Assembly (NCBI GenBank): GCA_031267755.1 | Contig: JAIRYP010000015.1 | Location: 62,001 to 126,000, forward strand | DNA from: Clostridiales bacterium | Lineage (GTDB): Bacteria > Bacillota > Clostridia > Monoglobales > JAIRYP01 | Reading direction: 5' to 3' | DNA length: 64,000 nucleotides | In this document: piece after piece, positions 1 through 9,039 of the stretch | Position numbering within the stretch: the stretch's first letter is position 1 | Layout of the letters: the number at the start of each line of letters is the position of its first letter | The notes under the pieces: generated by a model | Told to the model about the DNA's origin: nothing | Seen by the model: the letters and a program-made list of their open reading frames with translations, nothing else | The model's database searches: none | Translations under genes and position numbers: made by a program

Positions 1-397
1 GGCTTTGTTTATAAGCAGGAATATTAATGTAACTGAACTTGACGAAGAAGTTTTAAATGGCGGAACGTATTTTGGAAGGGTTTTTGCAAGAAGTGGAGGT
101 TTGTCTGAAGCTGTTGTACAAGGTTTGAAAGAAAACGAAAAGTCTGATTTTCAAGTGAAATCGATTGCATGTAGTGGAATTGAAGAGTGTAAAATTGCGC
201 TTATGAAGGCTAAAAATGATTCGTTTGATAGTAATTTTGTCGAAGGAATGGCTTGTGTGGGTGGATGTGTTGGAGGCCCAGCTTGTTTGAATCGTAAAAA
301 TAAAAATAAAAAAGATGTCGATGATCATGGCTCAACTTCGGTAGTGAAGTTTATGAAAGATTCATTTGATAATTTTAATAAAGAAAATTTTAATTAA
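1..397 (+). CDS. [FeFe] hydrogenase, C-terminal part (cut by window start)
   Basis: This is the 3' end of a gene that begins before the window; the frame is open from base 2. The last ~130 residues carry GMACVGGCVGGPA, the conserved cysteine motif that ligates the H-cluster in [FeFe] hydrogenases (usual form MACPGGCxxGGG). The family reduces protons or oxidises H2, usually with ferredoxin as partner; a 2[4Fe-4S] ferredoxin gene lies at 30.0 kb. The short tail after the motif and the CVGGCVGGP variant suggest a clostridial hydrogenase with extra FeS domains at the unseen N-terminus, but the subgroup cannot be settled from this fragment. The family call is firm; the exact type is not. Confidence 0.85.
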   Translation, partial: ALFISRNINVTELDEEVLNGGTYFGRVFARSGGLSEAVVQGLKENEKSDFQVKSIACSGIEECKIALMKAKNDSFDSNFVEGMACVGGCVGGPACLNRKNKNKKDVDDHGSTSVVKFMKDSFDNFNKENFN

Positions 398-438
398 TAT
401 TTTTTATAATTTTAATTTTATTTTTGAAAAAATTGTTG

Positions 439-444
439 TATAAT
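439..444 (+). promoter_or_regulatory. -10-like TATAAT before the 484 gene
   Basis: A perfect TATAAT lies 39 bases upstream of the ATG at 484, in the gap after the hydrogenase gene. No good -35 hexamer is seen at the right distance, so this is a weak promoter call in very AT-rich DNA. Confidence 0.35.
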
Positions 445-483
445 AGCGTTTGGTTAATTTTTATTTTAATGGGGGTATTAAAA

Positions 484-2010
484 ATGAATAAAGAGATAAT
501 AAATTCAATGAGAGTATTACAGGAAAAACGAAAAGCGGTGGAAGCAGCTGCTGCAATTTTAAGAGCTGATGAAGAAAGATTGAAAGCTTATATTGGGCGT
601 TTTGATGAGGAAGAACAAAAAATATTTAATTCAATAGATAATTTTGGTTCAGCAATAAAATTTTTTGATTTTTACAAATTACTTTCACAAGAAAGAAAGT
701 CATATCAGGAATATATCGATAAGTTAGTTGATGATATAAACGTTTGTCTTGAAAAACGTGAAGCATTGTTAAAAGAAATTGAAAAGACTAAAGATAAGAG
801 CGAAAAAAAATCATTAGAAAAAATTTTACAATTGCTAGACAATGATTTAGTTGGATTAAGAAAAAAGTTATCGGAAACAAAAGAGTCTCTTGATAAGTTA
901 ACGCCTATTTTAGTGTGTTCAGAAGAACAGAAAGATAAATATGAACAAGGAAGAGCGATTTATGCTGAAGATATCAAGAATTTTACAAATATTTTAAGAG
1001 AATTGGGTTCGGAAGATATAGTAAAATTAGAGATTGATAAAACATATTTCAAAAATAGTTTGTTTTCTTTATTTAAAAAAACCCTTACTAATGAATTCGA
1101 GCTTGGTTCGAATTCTAGAGATTCTTTAGAAGATGTTATTAAGGGTACAATAAAAATTTGTTTTGAAGATTTATCATTGGATCATACAGAAGAAAATGAA
1201 AAAATGTTTAAAGAATTTGGAGAATCTTTTTTGCATCTTTGGAATCAATTTTTTCCTGAAGGGGAGGAAGTACTTCACAATTCTTTGGATTTTGATAAAT
1301 CGCAACAACTGAATGATGAAGTTTTTTATATAGAATCTGATTTCAAAAATGGTAAAGATGGTGATTTAAAAGATGATTTTGATAATGAAATTTTAAAGAG
1401 AACAAAAATAGTACATTTTAATAGAAATTGTTTAGTTTCCGGAATTTTTGCTGATATGGACGTAAGTATGTCAGAAAGAACTTATTATTTTCTTACTGAT
1501 AATGTAAGAGGTTATAGAGATTTATTGTCAGATAGGCGGCATTCATTGTTATTAAAATTTAAAAAAAGTGATTTATTTTTAGAAAATTTCAATGATCCCT
1601 TCGATCCAAATCCGTGTATTGAAGCGCTTAAAGCAACTGAAGGTTTAAAATTTGAAGAAGTTAAATTTGAAGAAGGAGAATTATCAAAAGTTGGTAGTTA
1701 TTGCGCCACTGGTTTTGGTGTTGCTGGTGTTGGTGCAGGAACTGCGGCTTTAATACTGTTTATTTTAGGAGGGCCTTTGGCACTGCCTGCAATAATCTTG
1801 CTGGGGTCTACGATTGGTTTAGGTGGAGCCTCATTTGCTTCGTCAATTGCACAAACATCTGTTAATAAAGATTTTAAAGAACAAAAAGAAGTGGATAGAG
1901 TTGCTTATGATGCTAAGTTTTATTTAGGACAAGGTTCACCTGCAGTTACTGATATGCCATCTTCTTCTACAGTTGAACCTAAGCCTCCTCAAGTGGATGC
2001 TAAAATATAA
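484..2010 (+). CDS. Large coiled-coil protein with glycine-rich hydrophobic hairpin, function unknown
   Basis: I do not recognise this 508-residue protein. The ATG at 484 is chosen over an in-frame TTG at 424 because GGGGG lies eight bases before it and a -10-like TATAAT falls inside the longer version. Residues ~1-160 are rich in Lys, Glu and Leu and look like long coiled-coil helices. The middle is acidic and globular. Near residues ~405-460 lies a hydrophobic stretch rich in Gly and Ala, with two segments split by GGPLALP, which could form a membrane hairpin. The tail is Pro/Ser-rich. There is no signal peptide. The layout (coiled coil, late hydrophobic hairpin, low-complexity tail) recurs loosely in the genes at 27.2 and 50.2 kb. 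A host-facing or membrane-remodelling role is only a guess. Confidence 0.7.
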   Translation: MNKEIINSMRVLQEKRKAVEAAAAILRADEERLKAYIGRFDEEEQKIFNSIDNFGSAIKFFDFYKLLSQERKSYQEYIDKLVDDINVCLEKREALLKEIEKTKDKSEKKSLEKILQLLDNDLVGLRKKLSETKESLDKLTPILVCSEEQKDKYEQGRAIYAEDIKNFTNILRELGSEDIVKLEIDKTYFKNSLFSLFKKTLTNEFELGSNSRDSLEDVIKGTIKICFEDLSLDHTEENEKMFKEFGESFLHLWNQFFPEGEEVLHNSLDFDKSQQLNDEVFYIESDFKNGKDGDLKDDFDNEILKRTKIVHFNRNCLVSGIFADMDVSMSERTYYFLTDNVRGYRDLLSDRRHSLLLKFKKSDLFLENFNDPFDPNPCIEALKATEGLKFEEVKFEEGELSKVGSYCATGFGVAGVGAGTAALILFILGGPLALPAIILLGSTIGLGGASFASSIAQTSVNKDFKEQKEVDRVAYDAKFYLGQGSPAVTDMPSSSTVEPKPPQVDAKI

Positions 2011-2072
2011 TTAGGTTTCAAATTTATGACTATTTATGTTTTTTTATAAATGTAAATAGTTTTTGTTTAGTT

Positions 2073-2157
2073 GCGAATGTGGCGGAATTTGGTATACGCG
2101 CACGTTTGAGGGGCGTGTCCGAACAGGGTACGGGTTCAAGTCCCGTCGTTCGCACCA
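2073..2157 (+). tRNA. tRNA-Leu(GAG)
   Basis: The acceptor arms GCGAATG and CGTTCGC pair with one G-U, the T arm contains GGTTCAAGTCCC, and CCA is encoded. The anticodon stem CACGT/GCGTG closes a seven-base loop TTGAGGG, giving anticodon GAG, which reads CUC and CUU leucine codons. A long variable arm confirms the leucine class. It stands alone on the plus strand. Confidence 0.95.
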
Positions 2158-3035
2158 TTTTTTAATAAATTTTAATATTTAAAAAAATTGTTTTTGAAAA
2201 TATTGAACATAGAATTATGAACCTAATGTTTTAGTTTATAGGAAAATTTTTTTAACAGTAAAAAATTTGTTTTTTATAGCAATTTTTATTATCTAATATC
2301 GTTTCAGAGTGTAATTTTCAAATGTATTTAATTATTAGAAATTGAAACCGATGTATTTTTTGATATAATAACTCAATTTATTTTGGAATAAATGTTTAAT
2401 ATTTTAATTTTAATTTTAAAAATTTTAACAAAAGATTATTGAAATTTATAATGCAGAGATATTTTTATTTTTTAATTTTTAAATTTGGATTAATTTTTTA
2501 TATAAAAAATTAAGGTTATCATAAGTAGTCTATAGTTTAAATTTTATTTTTTAAATAGTTTTTTTAAAGGTATATTATTTAATTCTTTACAAAATGTGTA
2601 TTGTGTTTGAGAAGCACAGTTAGATAGTTTGAAAATTCGAAGCAATAAATATTTTAAAATTTTAATAATGAATTTGAGTTTATAGTTAAATATATTTATC
2701 AGTTCGTTGGATATTGTTATTGATCTAATAAAATTTTAATATTTAAATGAGTTTAAGTTTAAATAAGTTTTAAATTTGTGTAGTTTTATTATAAAAATCA
2801 TAGTATCCATTTAATAAAAATCTGATCAAAATTTTGTAAATAAAATTATTATAATTTTGCGAATTTTTCTAAATTATTTAAACAGATTTTTATATATATT
2901 TTGTTTTTAAGTTTATTTATAAAAAATAAAAATTATTAAAAATGAGTATATATTAGTGTTTTTATAATGTTTTAAAAATTTTTGAGTATTATTGTAATTT
3001 ATTTTAAAAAATTTATTTATCAAAAAGAATAAATT
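2158..3035. other. 878-base AT-rich gap with no recognisable gene
   Basis: Between tRNA-Leu and ispA all frames are broken by frequent stops and no ribosome site, tRNA or clear hairpin-plus-T-run is seen. Base composition is nearly all A and T. There is no cluster of DnaA boxes (TTATCCACA), so an origin is not supported. It may be a fully decayed gene or a spacer; I see nothing else in it. Confidence 0.6.
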
Positions 3036-3926
3036 ATGAAAAACGTTGAAGAAAATTTAAACAATTATAGATATTTGATAGAAGATTATATTTATAAAAA
3101 GCTTCAAAAATTGAAGAAACGTCAAGATGTTTTTGATGTTATGGAATATTGCTTGAGATCTGGTGGTAAAAGAGTTCGACCCTTACTTATGGTTTTAGTT
3201 TTCGAAATGCTTGGTGGCTCTAATATTGATGAAATTTTGCCTTTTGCTGCAGCTGTTGAATTTATTCATACTTATTCTTTAATTCATGACGATTTGCCAT
3301 GTATGGATAATAGTGATATGAGACGTGGTAAACTTTCTTGTCATAAATTTTTTGACGAAGCTGCTGCTGTTTTGGCTGGCGATGCTTTTTTGACCTATGC
3401 TTTTGAAGTTGTTTCTGAAAATTTTGTTGTTTTTCCTGAAGCTAATATTAGTGTTATAAATTTTTTGGCTAACTCATCCGGAGTTTTTGGAATGATTGGG
3501 GGTCAGTTTATTGATGTGTCGCTTTCTTTTGAAAATTTTAAGAATTCAATTCGAAAACTTATAAAGATGTACAGAATGAAAACAGGAAAACTTATTGAAT
3601 TTTCTGTTATGGCTTCATCAAAGATTGTGAGTGTGAATGCATTAGATTTGAATCTTTTGAAAAAATTTTCGAGGCTTTTGGGCTTTGCTTTTCAGATTAA
3701 AGACGATATATTAGATTGTGATGATTCCTTTGAGGTTATTGATAATTTGAAAGAGCAGAAAGCTTGTGTTCCAAAAATTACATTTGTTTCGTTGTATGGA
3801 ATTGAATTTTCTATAAGAATGCTTAACAAAATTTTTAAAAAAATTGTTTTGTTACTTAATAAATTTGGAGAAAGAGCAAACACTTTGATTAAATTCACTG
3901 AATATTTGTTAGAAATAAAAAATTAA
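3036..3926 (+). CDS. ispA: Farnesyl/geranyl diphosphate synthase
   Basis: This enzyme condenses isopentenyl diphosphate with dimethylallyl and geranyl diphosphate to make farnesyl diphosphate, the precursor for undecaprenyl carrier lipid. The 296-residue length matches the family. The first Asp-rich motif DDLPCMD is at residues 85-91, preceded by the substrate motif GGKRVRP (~43-49); the second motif KDDILD is near residue 220. The phosphatase-like gene at 4099 follows, but after a 170-base gap, so an operon is not certain. IspD and IspF of the MEP pathway lie 11-16 kb downstream, so the cell seems to build its own isoprenoids. The ribosome site before the ATG is weak. Confidence 0.93.
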   Translation: MKNVEENLNNYRYLIEDYIYKKLQKLKKRQDVFDVMEYCLRSGGKRVRPLLMVLVFEMLGGSNIDEILPFAAAVEFIHTYSLIHDDLPCMDNSDMRRGKLSCHKFFDEAAAVLAGDAFLTYAFEVVSENFVVFPEANISVINFLANSSGVFGMIGGQFIDVSLSFENFKNSIRKLIKMYRMKTGKLIEFSVMASSKIVSVNALDLNLLKKFSRLLGFAFQIKDDILDCDDSFEVIDNLKEQKACVPKITFVSLYGIEFSIRMLNKIFKKIVLLLNKFGERANTLIKFTEYLLEIKN

Positions 3927-4098
3927 ATTTGAGATTATGGGATTTCTTTTTTGTTATTTATAGGTTATTTAAAATTTAATTTTATATTTAAAGATATTAT
4001 TTTTTAAAAAATATTTTTGTTAAAAAATAATGTTGTAAAATAAATAAAATTTTTTAAATTAGTATTAAGCTTCAAAAAAACGTTTGAGGTGTTTAAAT

Positions 4099-4572
4099 TT
4101 GAAAGTTATTTATAAAGATATTTTTAGAAATGGCATTTTGGGCATAGCATTATTTTCTTATATTTTTTCATGTATAATCAAAGTTGTTTTTTTTTATATT
4201 AAGGAAAAAAAGTTTAGTATGAAAAAGTTCTGGGAACCTGGAGGAATGCCTTCGTCTCATTCTGCGCTTGTTATGTCGCTTTCTACTTCTGTTGGAAAAA
4301 TTCGAGGTTTTGATAGTTTGGATTTTGCTATGATTTTTGTAATTTCACTTATTGTAATGTATGACGCATCTGGCGTTAGAAGAGCTGCTGGGCAGCAGGC
4401 AACCGTTATTAATAAAATAGTTGAAGCATGGTACGAGAGTGATCCATTTGAAAAGCGAATAAAACTTAAAGAATTATTAGGTCATACTCCACTTGAAGTC
4501 TTAGCTGGTGCAATTTTTGGCGTAGTTGTTGCAGTTTTGAGTTTTAGATTTATTCCTTTAACAATTGGATGA
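4099..4572 (+). CDS. Divergent PAP2 family membrane protein (YuiD-like)
   Basis: A small integral membrane protein of the divergent PAP2 (DUF212) family. The motif GGMPSSHSA near residue 50 matches the second phosphatase signature, and GHTPLEVLAGAIFGV near the C-terminus holds the conserved His of the third. Four or five hydrophobic segments are visible. Relatives are thought to be lipid phosphatases or inactive relatives, so a role in isoprenoid or lipid phosphate metabolism is possible; proximity to ispA fits but does not prove it. A TTG at 4084 is in frame, but GAGGTG lies seven bases before a second TTG at 4099, so the latter start (157 residues) is chosen. Confidence 0.85.
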   Translation: MKVIYKDIFRNGILGIALFSYIFSCIIKVVFFYIKEKKFSMKKFWEPGGMPSSHSALVMSLSTSVGKIRGFDSLDFAMIFVISLIVMYDASGVRRAAGQQATVINKIVEAWYESDPFEKRIKLKELLGHTPLEVLAGAIFGVVVAVLSFRFIPLTIG

Positions 4573-4623
4573 TAAATTATTGTTTGTTTTTTAAAGTTTT
4601 TTATTAAAAAGGTTTGATTAAAA

Positions 4624-5766
4624 ATGGAAATATTTAAGCAATTTGAGGAAAAATTAAATAAACTTCCAACTAGTCCTGGTGTATATCTGATGAAAGATGT
4701 GAACAATTCTGTTATATATATTGGAAAGGCAAAAAATATTAAAAATAGAGTTAATCAATATTTTCGAAATTATGAAAATCATTTTGTGCGAATAAGGTCA
4801 ATGATCAGTAAAATTTTTGATTTTGATTATATAATGACAGATACGGAAGTTTGTGCTTTAATTTTGGAGTGTAATCTCATAAAAAAATATTTACCAAAAT
4901 ATAATGTTCTTTTAAAAGATTCAAGAAATTTTCCGTATATTAAACTTACTTTGAGCGAAGATTATCCAAGGATTGTTTTAACGAGAAAGGTAGAAAATGA
5001 TGGATCGAAATATTTTGGACCATTTCTCAGTAATTTTTCAGTTGAATGTTTAATTGAAATTATCAGGGAGTTTTTTAAGATTAGATCGTGCAATAAAATT
5101 ATAAAAGAAGGTGTAAAATTAAATCCATGTTTAGATTATCATTTAGGATTTTGTAGTGCACCGTGCGCGTTCAAAATTTCACACGAAGAATATCGTAATA
5201 TTTTTTATAAAGCAATTTTGTTTTTGAAAGGGAAAACTGGTTCGGTTGTTAAATGGATGAGATTTAAGATGAAAAATTGCGTAAATGATCTAGAATTTGA
5301 AAAGGCAAAAAAGTATAAGAATAAAATTGAAACACTTATTTGTCTTGAAAATAATCAAAAGATGTTTTCTAGTTCAAAAAAAGAGAACATAGATATAATC
5401 GGATTGTTTAAAGGTTTGAGTATTTTATGTGTTCAAATTTTTTACATGAGAGACGGAAAAGTTGTTGGTAGTGAGTATTTTTTATTTGATGGAGAAAGTT
5501 CAAAAGAAGAAGTTTTAACAAGCTTTATTAAACAATTTTATTTTTTATCTACAATTCTTCCGCGAGAAATATTAATACCATTTGAAATAGAAGAATTAGA
5601 ATCTTTGCAAGAGTGGTTACAAAGTTTTTCAACTAGTAAAGTAAAAATTATTGTACCTAAAAAAGGAGAAAAGTTAAAATTGCTAGAAATAGTTAATAGA
5701 AATGCTGCAGAATCTACTAAAAAAATAATATTTAAAAACAAAATAAATTATATAATTAGTGAATAA
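4624..5766 (+). CDS. uvrC: UvrC, truncated: lacks the C-terminal endonuclease core and HhH
   Basis: UvrC makes both cuts in nucleotide excision repair. This 380-residue version keeps the GIY-YIG nuclease (PGVYLMKD, VIYIGKAKN, residues ~15-40), which makes the 3' cut, a Cys-rich CLDYHLGFCSAPC site (~residues 180), the UVR domain (~215-250) and the start of the RNase H-like region. It stops at the point where full proteins (about 560-610 residues) go on to the catalytic Asp-containing EAFDxSxxQG block, so the 5' incision centre and the helix-hairpin-helix domain are missing. The 129 bases before rpsU are too short to hold them. Either the gene is decaying, or the protein works as a single-cut enzyme. 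The start is ATG behind AAAGG. Confidence 0.88.
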   Translation: MEIFKQFEEKLNKLPTSPGVYLMKDVNNSVIYIGKAKNIKNRVNQYFRNYENHFVRIRSMISKIFDFDYIMTDTEVCALILECNLIKKYLPKYNVLLKDSRNFPYIKLTLSEDYPRIVLTRKVENDGSKYFGPFLSNFSVECLIEIIREFFKIRSCNKIIKEGVKLNPCLDYHLGFCSAPCAFKISHEEYRNIFYKAILFLKGKTGSVVKWMRFKMKNCVNDLEFEKAKKYKNKIETLICLENNQKMFSSSKKENIDIIGLFKGLSILCVQIFYMRDGKVVGSEYFLFDGESSKEEVLTSFIKQFYFLSTILPREILIPFEIEELESLQEWLQSFSTSKVKIIVPKKGEKLKLLEIVNRNAAESTKKIIFKNKINYIISE

Positions 5767-5814
5767 AAATTTGTTTTGTCTATTATTAAGGTTTAATTTT
5801 TTTAAGTTTTGTGT

Positions 5815-5820
5815 TACAAT
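5815..5820 (+). promoter_or_regulatory. -10-like TACAAT before rpsU
   Basis: TTACAAT occurs about 75 bases before the rpsU ATG. A similar TGTTACAAT occurs before rapZ (near 55.8 kb). The -35 region is poor, so this is a tentative promoter. Confidence 0.35.
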
Positions 5821-5895
5821 AGCCTCGTGTGAATTTATCGTTTTTTTAGATTTGTGTTGTGTCGTTTAAAGGTTTTTTGGAAGGAGGGAAGTTTT

Positions 5896-6093
5896 ATGTC
5901 ATCTGTAATAGTTCATAAAAATGATTTAGATAGTGCCATTAAAAAATTTAAAAATGTGTGTTCAAAAAGTGGCGTTTTGTCTGAACTTAAAAAAAGAGCT
6001 CATTATGAGAAACCAAGTGTAAAGCGTAAAAATAAATCGAATGCTGCAAGAAAGAAAATGAAAAAAAATAAGCGACATTATAATGATGATTGA
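5896..6093 (+). CDS. rpsU: 30S ribosomal protein S21
   Basis: S21 is a small basic protein of the 30S subunit. The 65-residue product has the family features: an N-terminal half with [12 protein letters not shown] and a very basic tail with [16 protein letters not shown]. An in-frame start lies upstream at 5854, but AAGGAGG at 5881-5887 sets the start at the ATG at 5896, nine bases later. The gene is alone, with its own promoter-like site and a hairpin after it. Confidence 0.95.
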   Translation: MSSVIVHKNDLDSAIKKFKNVCSKSGVLSELKKRAHYEKPSVKRKNKSNAARKKMKKNKRHYNDD

Positions 6094-6108
6094 TTTTTTA
6101 TTATTTTT

Positions 6109-6138
6109 CGCCCATTTTACTTATGGGTGATATTTTTG
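6109..6138 (+). terminator. Hairpin terminator after rpsU
   Basis: CGCCCAT (6109-6115) pairs with ATGGGTG (6123-6129) with one G-U over a seven-base loop, followed by ATATTTTTG. It lies 15 bases after the rpsU stop. Confidence 0.7.
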
Positions 6139-6358
6139 TGGATTTTGGTATTTGGAAATTTAACTTTTATATTTTAATTATGTTTAATATATAAAAGTTT
6201 TTAATGTTGTTACAACTGTAGACTTGCAAATGTGTTTTACATTACATTTTAAAATATAATTATTTTAGAAACAGTGAAAGTTAATGTATTTATGCTCATA
6301 TGAAAAATTTTAAAAAATAATTTGAAAAATTTAAAATATACATCAGTGGAGAGGTGAT

Positions 6359-8260
6359 ATGCAAGATAATTTTGGTATTTTGGGTAATGATAATTCTTTT
6401 AAAGAAAAAGCATATGATGTTTGTGAATTTGTTTTGGATGCTTTTTCTTTAAAAGAAACCTTTATGGAAATAGTTAAAAAATTTAAATATTTGAATGCTT
6501 CATTGATCGAAGAATCGTTTGATTTTGCAGCAAAAGCTCATAGTGGACAAAAACGATTAGATGGTAGTGAATTTATTGTTCATCCTGTTTCAGTGGCTTT
6601 AATTTTGATTAATATGAGGTTAGATACTGAAACAATTTGTGCAGCACTTTTGCATGATGTTGTTGAGGATACAAACTGTACTATTGTTGATGTGAAAAAT
6701 GTTTTTGGAAAAAATATATCAGATTTGGTAAAGGGCGTTACTAAGCTTAATAAGATTTTTTATGTTTCTGGAAATGTCAGACAGGTTGAAAATTTTCGCA
6801 GAATGTTTTTTGCAATTGCAAAAGATGTGCGAGTTATCATTTTAAAACTTGCTGATAGATTACACAATATGAAAACGGTGTGTTTTCATGAAGATAAGAA
6901 AAAAAGATTAATTTGTCAAGAAACACTTGATATTTATGCTTCTTTTGCTAGCATCTTTGGTTTGTTTAATATTAAGTGGGAGCTTGAAGATTTGGCCTTT
7001 AGAGGTTTAGAGCCAATTAAATATCACGAAATATTGGTTGGAGTTTCTCAAAAAAGAGCAGAAAGAGAAAAGTATATAAAAAATATTTTGCTTGCTTTAA
7101 AGGTAGAACTAAAAAAAGAAAACATTAAGGCGGTTGTTGAGGGAAGACCAAAACATTTTTATAGCATATATAAAAAAATGCTTGCTGGTAGAAGTATTGA
7201 AGAAATTTATGATTTATTTGGTGTGAGAATAATAGTTGATAGCGTAAAAGACTGTTATATTTCTTTGTGGATTGCGCATAAGAAATTTAAACCTATTTTT
7301 GGCAGAATCAAAGATTATATAGCAATTCCAAAGTCAAATATGTATCAATCTTTGCATACGTCAGTTATTGATTCAAATGGGTATGTTGTTGAGGTTCAAA
7401 TTAGGACTGTTGATATGCATGAAAAAGCTTTAAATGGTATTGCATCTCACTGGAAATATAAAACATGTTCGAGCGAAAATGCTGCAAATTTTAAAGATAA
7501 TTATTTTGATGTATACGATAAATTATATAAGCGTTTTTCAGGAACATATAGGCGTTTGAAAGTTTCGGAAGAAATGCTTAGTTTACTTAAGATAGATATT
7601 TTTGATGATAAGGTTTATGTTTTTTCACCTATTGGAGAAGTTTTAGAGTTTCCAAAACGTTCAACGGTTTTGGATTATGCATATTTTGTGCACAGTTACA
7701 TTGGAAATAAATTTTCAGAGGCAAAAGTAAATGGTATCTCTGTAACGATTAATTATGAGATACGAAACGGTGATGTTGTGCTTATAATAACCGATAAGGA
7801 TTCGGATGGCCCAAAGTATGATTGGATTAATTATGTGGTAACGGTAAACGCTAAAACTAAAATTAAAGAATATTTTAAGAAAAAAAATAATTTTTTTAAG
7901 GAAGAAAAATTAGATTACGTTTCCAACGATAAAGGATATAGAAAACAAAGTATTTCAATTAACAATGCAAAAGAAAATAATAAAAAATATAAATTTGTTA
8001 GAATTGGTTCTGACTTATCTTTTAAATTTCGAGTAAAATTCATATTAACAGCTAATGATGAAGCATTTTTATTTAAAAAAATTATAGAATTGATCGAAAA
8101 TAAGGGTTTTTTTGTCAAGAATTTAAATTCAATGATAATTGATTCTAACATTGCACGAATAAATTTAACGGTTGATTTTTTTGAATTATTTCAAATTGAA
8201 GAAACAATTAAAAGTTTGAGAAGTATAAAAGGCATATTTTCGATAATTACAAGTTATTAA
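6359..8260 (+). CDS. rel: Bifunctional (p)ppGpp synthetase/hydrolase, shortened C-terminus
   Basis: Rel/SpoT enzymes make and degrade the stringent-response alarmone. The N-terminal HD hydrolase domain is intact in its key motifs (HPVSV, LLHDVVEDT, KLADRLHNMKT). The synthetase domain follows, with RPKHFYSIYKK, IYDLFGVRIIV and EVQIRT. A TGS domain starts at DDKVYVFSPIGEV (~residue 420) and an ACT domain occupies the last ~75 residues. At 633 residues it is about 100 shorter than the usual ~735; the missing part is the helical and zinc-finger region between TGS and ACT, which helps sense the ribosome. Both catalytic activities therefore look kept while ribosome sensing may differ. The start ATG is behind GGAGAGGTG. 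Confidence 0.93.
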   Translation: MQDNFGILGNDNSFKEKAYDVCEFVLDAFSLKETFMEIVKKFKYLNASLIEESFDFAAKAHSGQKRLDGSEFIVHPVSVALILINMRLDTETICAALLHDVVEDTNCTIVDVKNVFGKNISDLVKGVTKLNKIFYVSGNVRQVENFRRMFFAIAKDVRVIILKLADRLHNMKTVCFHEDKKKRLICQETLDIYASFASIFGLFNIKWELEDLAFRGLEPIKYHEILVGVSQKRAEREKYIKNILLALKVELKKENIKAVVEGRPKHFYSIYKKMLAGRSIEEIYDLFGVRIIVDSVKDCYISLWIAHKKFKPIFGRIKDYIAIPKSNMYQSLHTSVIDSNGYVVEVQIRTVDMHEKALNGIASHWKYKTCSSENAANFKDNYFDVYDKLYKRFSGTYRRLKVSEEMLSLLKIDIFDDKVYVFSPIGEVLEFPKRSTVLDYAYFVHSYIGNKFSEAKVNGISVTINYEIRNGDVVLIITDKDSDGPKYDWINYVVTVNAKTKIKEYFKKKNNFFKEEKLDYVSNDKGYRKQSISINNAKENNKKYKFVRIGSDLSFKFRVKFILTANDEAFLFKKIIELIENKGFFVKNLNSMIIDSNIARINLTVDFFELFQIEETIKSLRSIKGIFSIITSY

Positions 8261-8368
8261 TGATTTTAATATTTTTATTTTTATTTTAAATAAATTGTTT
8301 GCAATGCACCGTTGTGTCTTAATTTAATAGCGTAAAAAGGCTTAAAAAAAAGGAAATAAAAACACATA

Positions 8369-8890
8369 ATGAATAAGAAACATATGCTTTTCGTTTCAAG
8401 AATTTCAATATTTATTTCGATATTAGTTGCGGTTCAGCAATTTACATATAAATTTAGAAATTTTTTATTAACAGGATCTTTGGTTAATTTCATACTTGTG
8501 ATGTCATTTTTAACTTCTGGATTGCTTGTAGCGGAAATTGTTGGCGCGTGTTCTCCATTTTTGGCAAAAATTTTTGGTATGGGACCAAATTTTATTGTTT
8601 TGCCTTTCATTTCTTTAGGAAATATTATTTTTATATATTTAGTCAATTTGTCTAAAAAATTTAACTTGAGTAAAAAATTAATAAAAATTATTTTTTTTTG
8701 TGTTCTATGTTCGTTAGCTAAAGCTGGTTTTTTTTATTTTTTCATTATAAAGGCTTTTGTTCCTTTGTTTGTTAAGGTTTTGCCTAAAGAATCAAAAATG
8801 ATTTCATCCATGTTTTCATTTAATCAGTTAATAACAGCTTTAATCGGGAGTTTATTAGCGTTTTTGGTGAGTGAAAGATTAAAAAAATGA
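8369..8890 (+). CDS. ECF-type transporter S component-like membrane protein
   Basis: A 173-residue membrane protein with five or six hydrophobic segments and short loops, as in substrate-capturing S components of energy-coupling factor transporters. The late segment SFNQLITALIGSLLAFLV resembles the C-terminal helix of clostridial ECF S proteins. The substrate cannot be read from the sequence. No ATPase (EcfA) or EcfT gene lies nearby, so a shared module elsewhere must energise it. A second S component (ThiT) lies at 55.2 kb. AAGGA lies about 14 bases before the ATG, a rather long spacing. Confidence 0.65.
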   Translation: MNKKHMLFVSRISIFISILVAVQQFTYKFRNFLLTGSLVNFILVMSFLTSGLLVAEIVGACSPFLAKIFGMGPNFIVLPFISLGNIIFIYLVNLSKKFNLSKKLIKIIFFCVLCSLAKAGFFYFFIIKAFVPLFVKVLPKESKMISSMFSFNQLITALIGSLLAFLVSERLKK

Positions 8891-9039
8891 AATATAATTA
8901 AATCAAAGCAACTTTTATAATAAAACTGTACGTTTTTGATATGGAATGAAAAGATTTTAAAATTATTTATAATTGGATTTATTTTTACTTATTTTCATCA
9001 CCTCTTTTTTTAAAAATTTAGAAAAGTTTAATAAATTTT

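Noticed and set aside
2158..3035. Replication origin in the AT-rich gap
   Set aside because: No DnaA-box cluster, and no dnaA, dnaN, rpmH or gidA/mnmG next to it; high AT is general in this genome.
5767..5895. Missing C-terminal half of UvrC in another frame (frameshift)
   Set aside because: The gap to rpsU is only 129 bases and no UvrC-like residues appear in any frame, so the part is deleted rather than frameshifted.
8891..9039. Phage attachment-site repeats flanking the head module
   Set aside because: The only shared stretch with the other flank is an 11-base A/T run, which is expected by chance in this composition.
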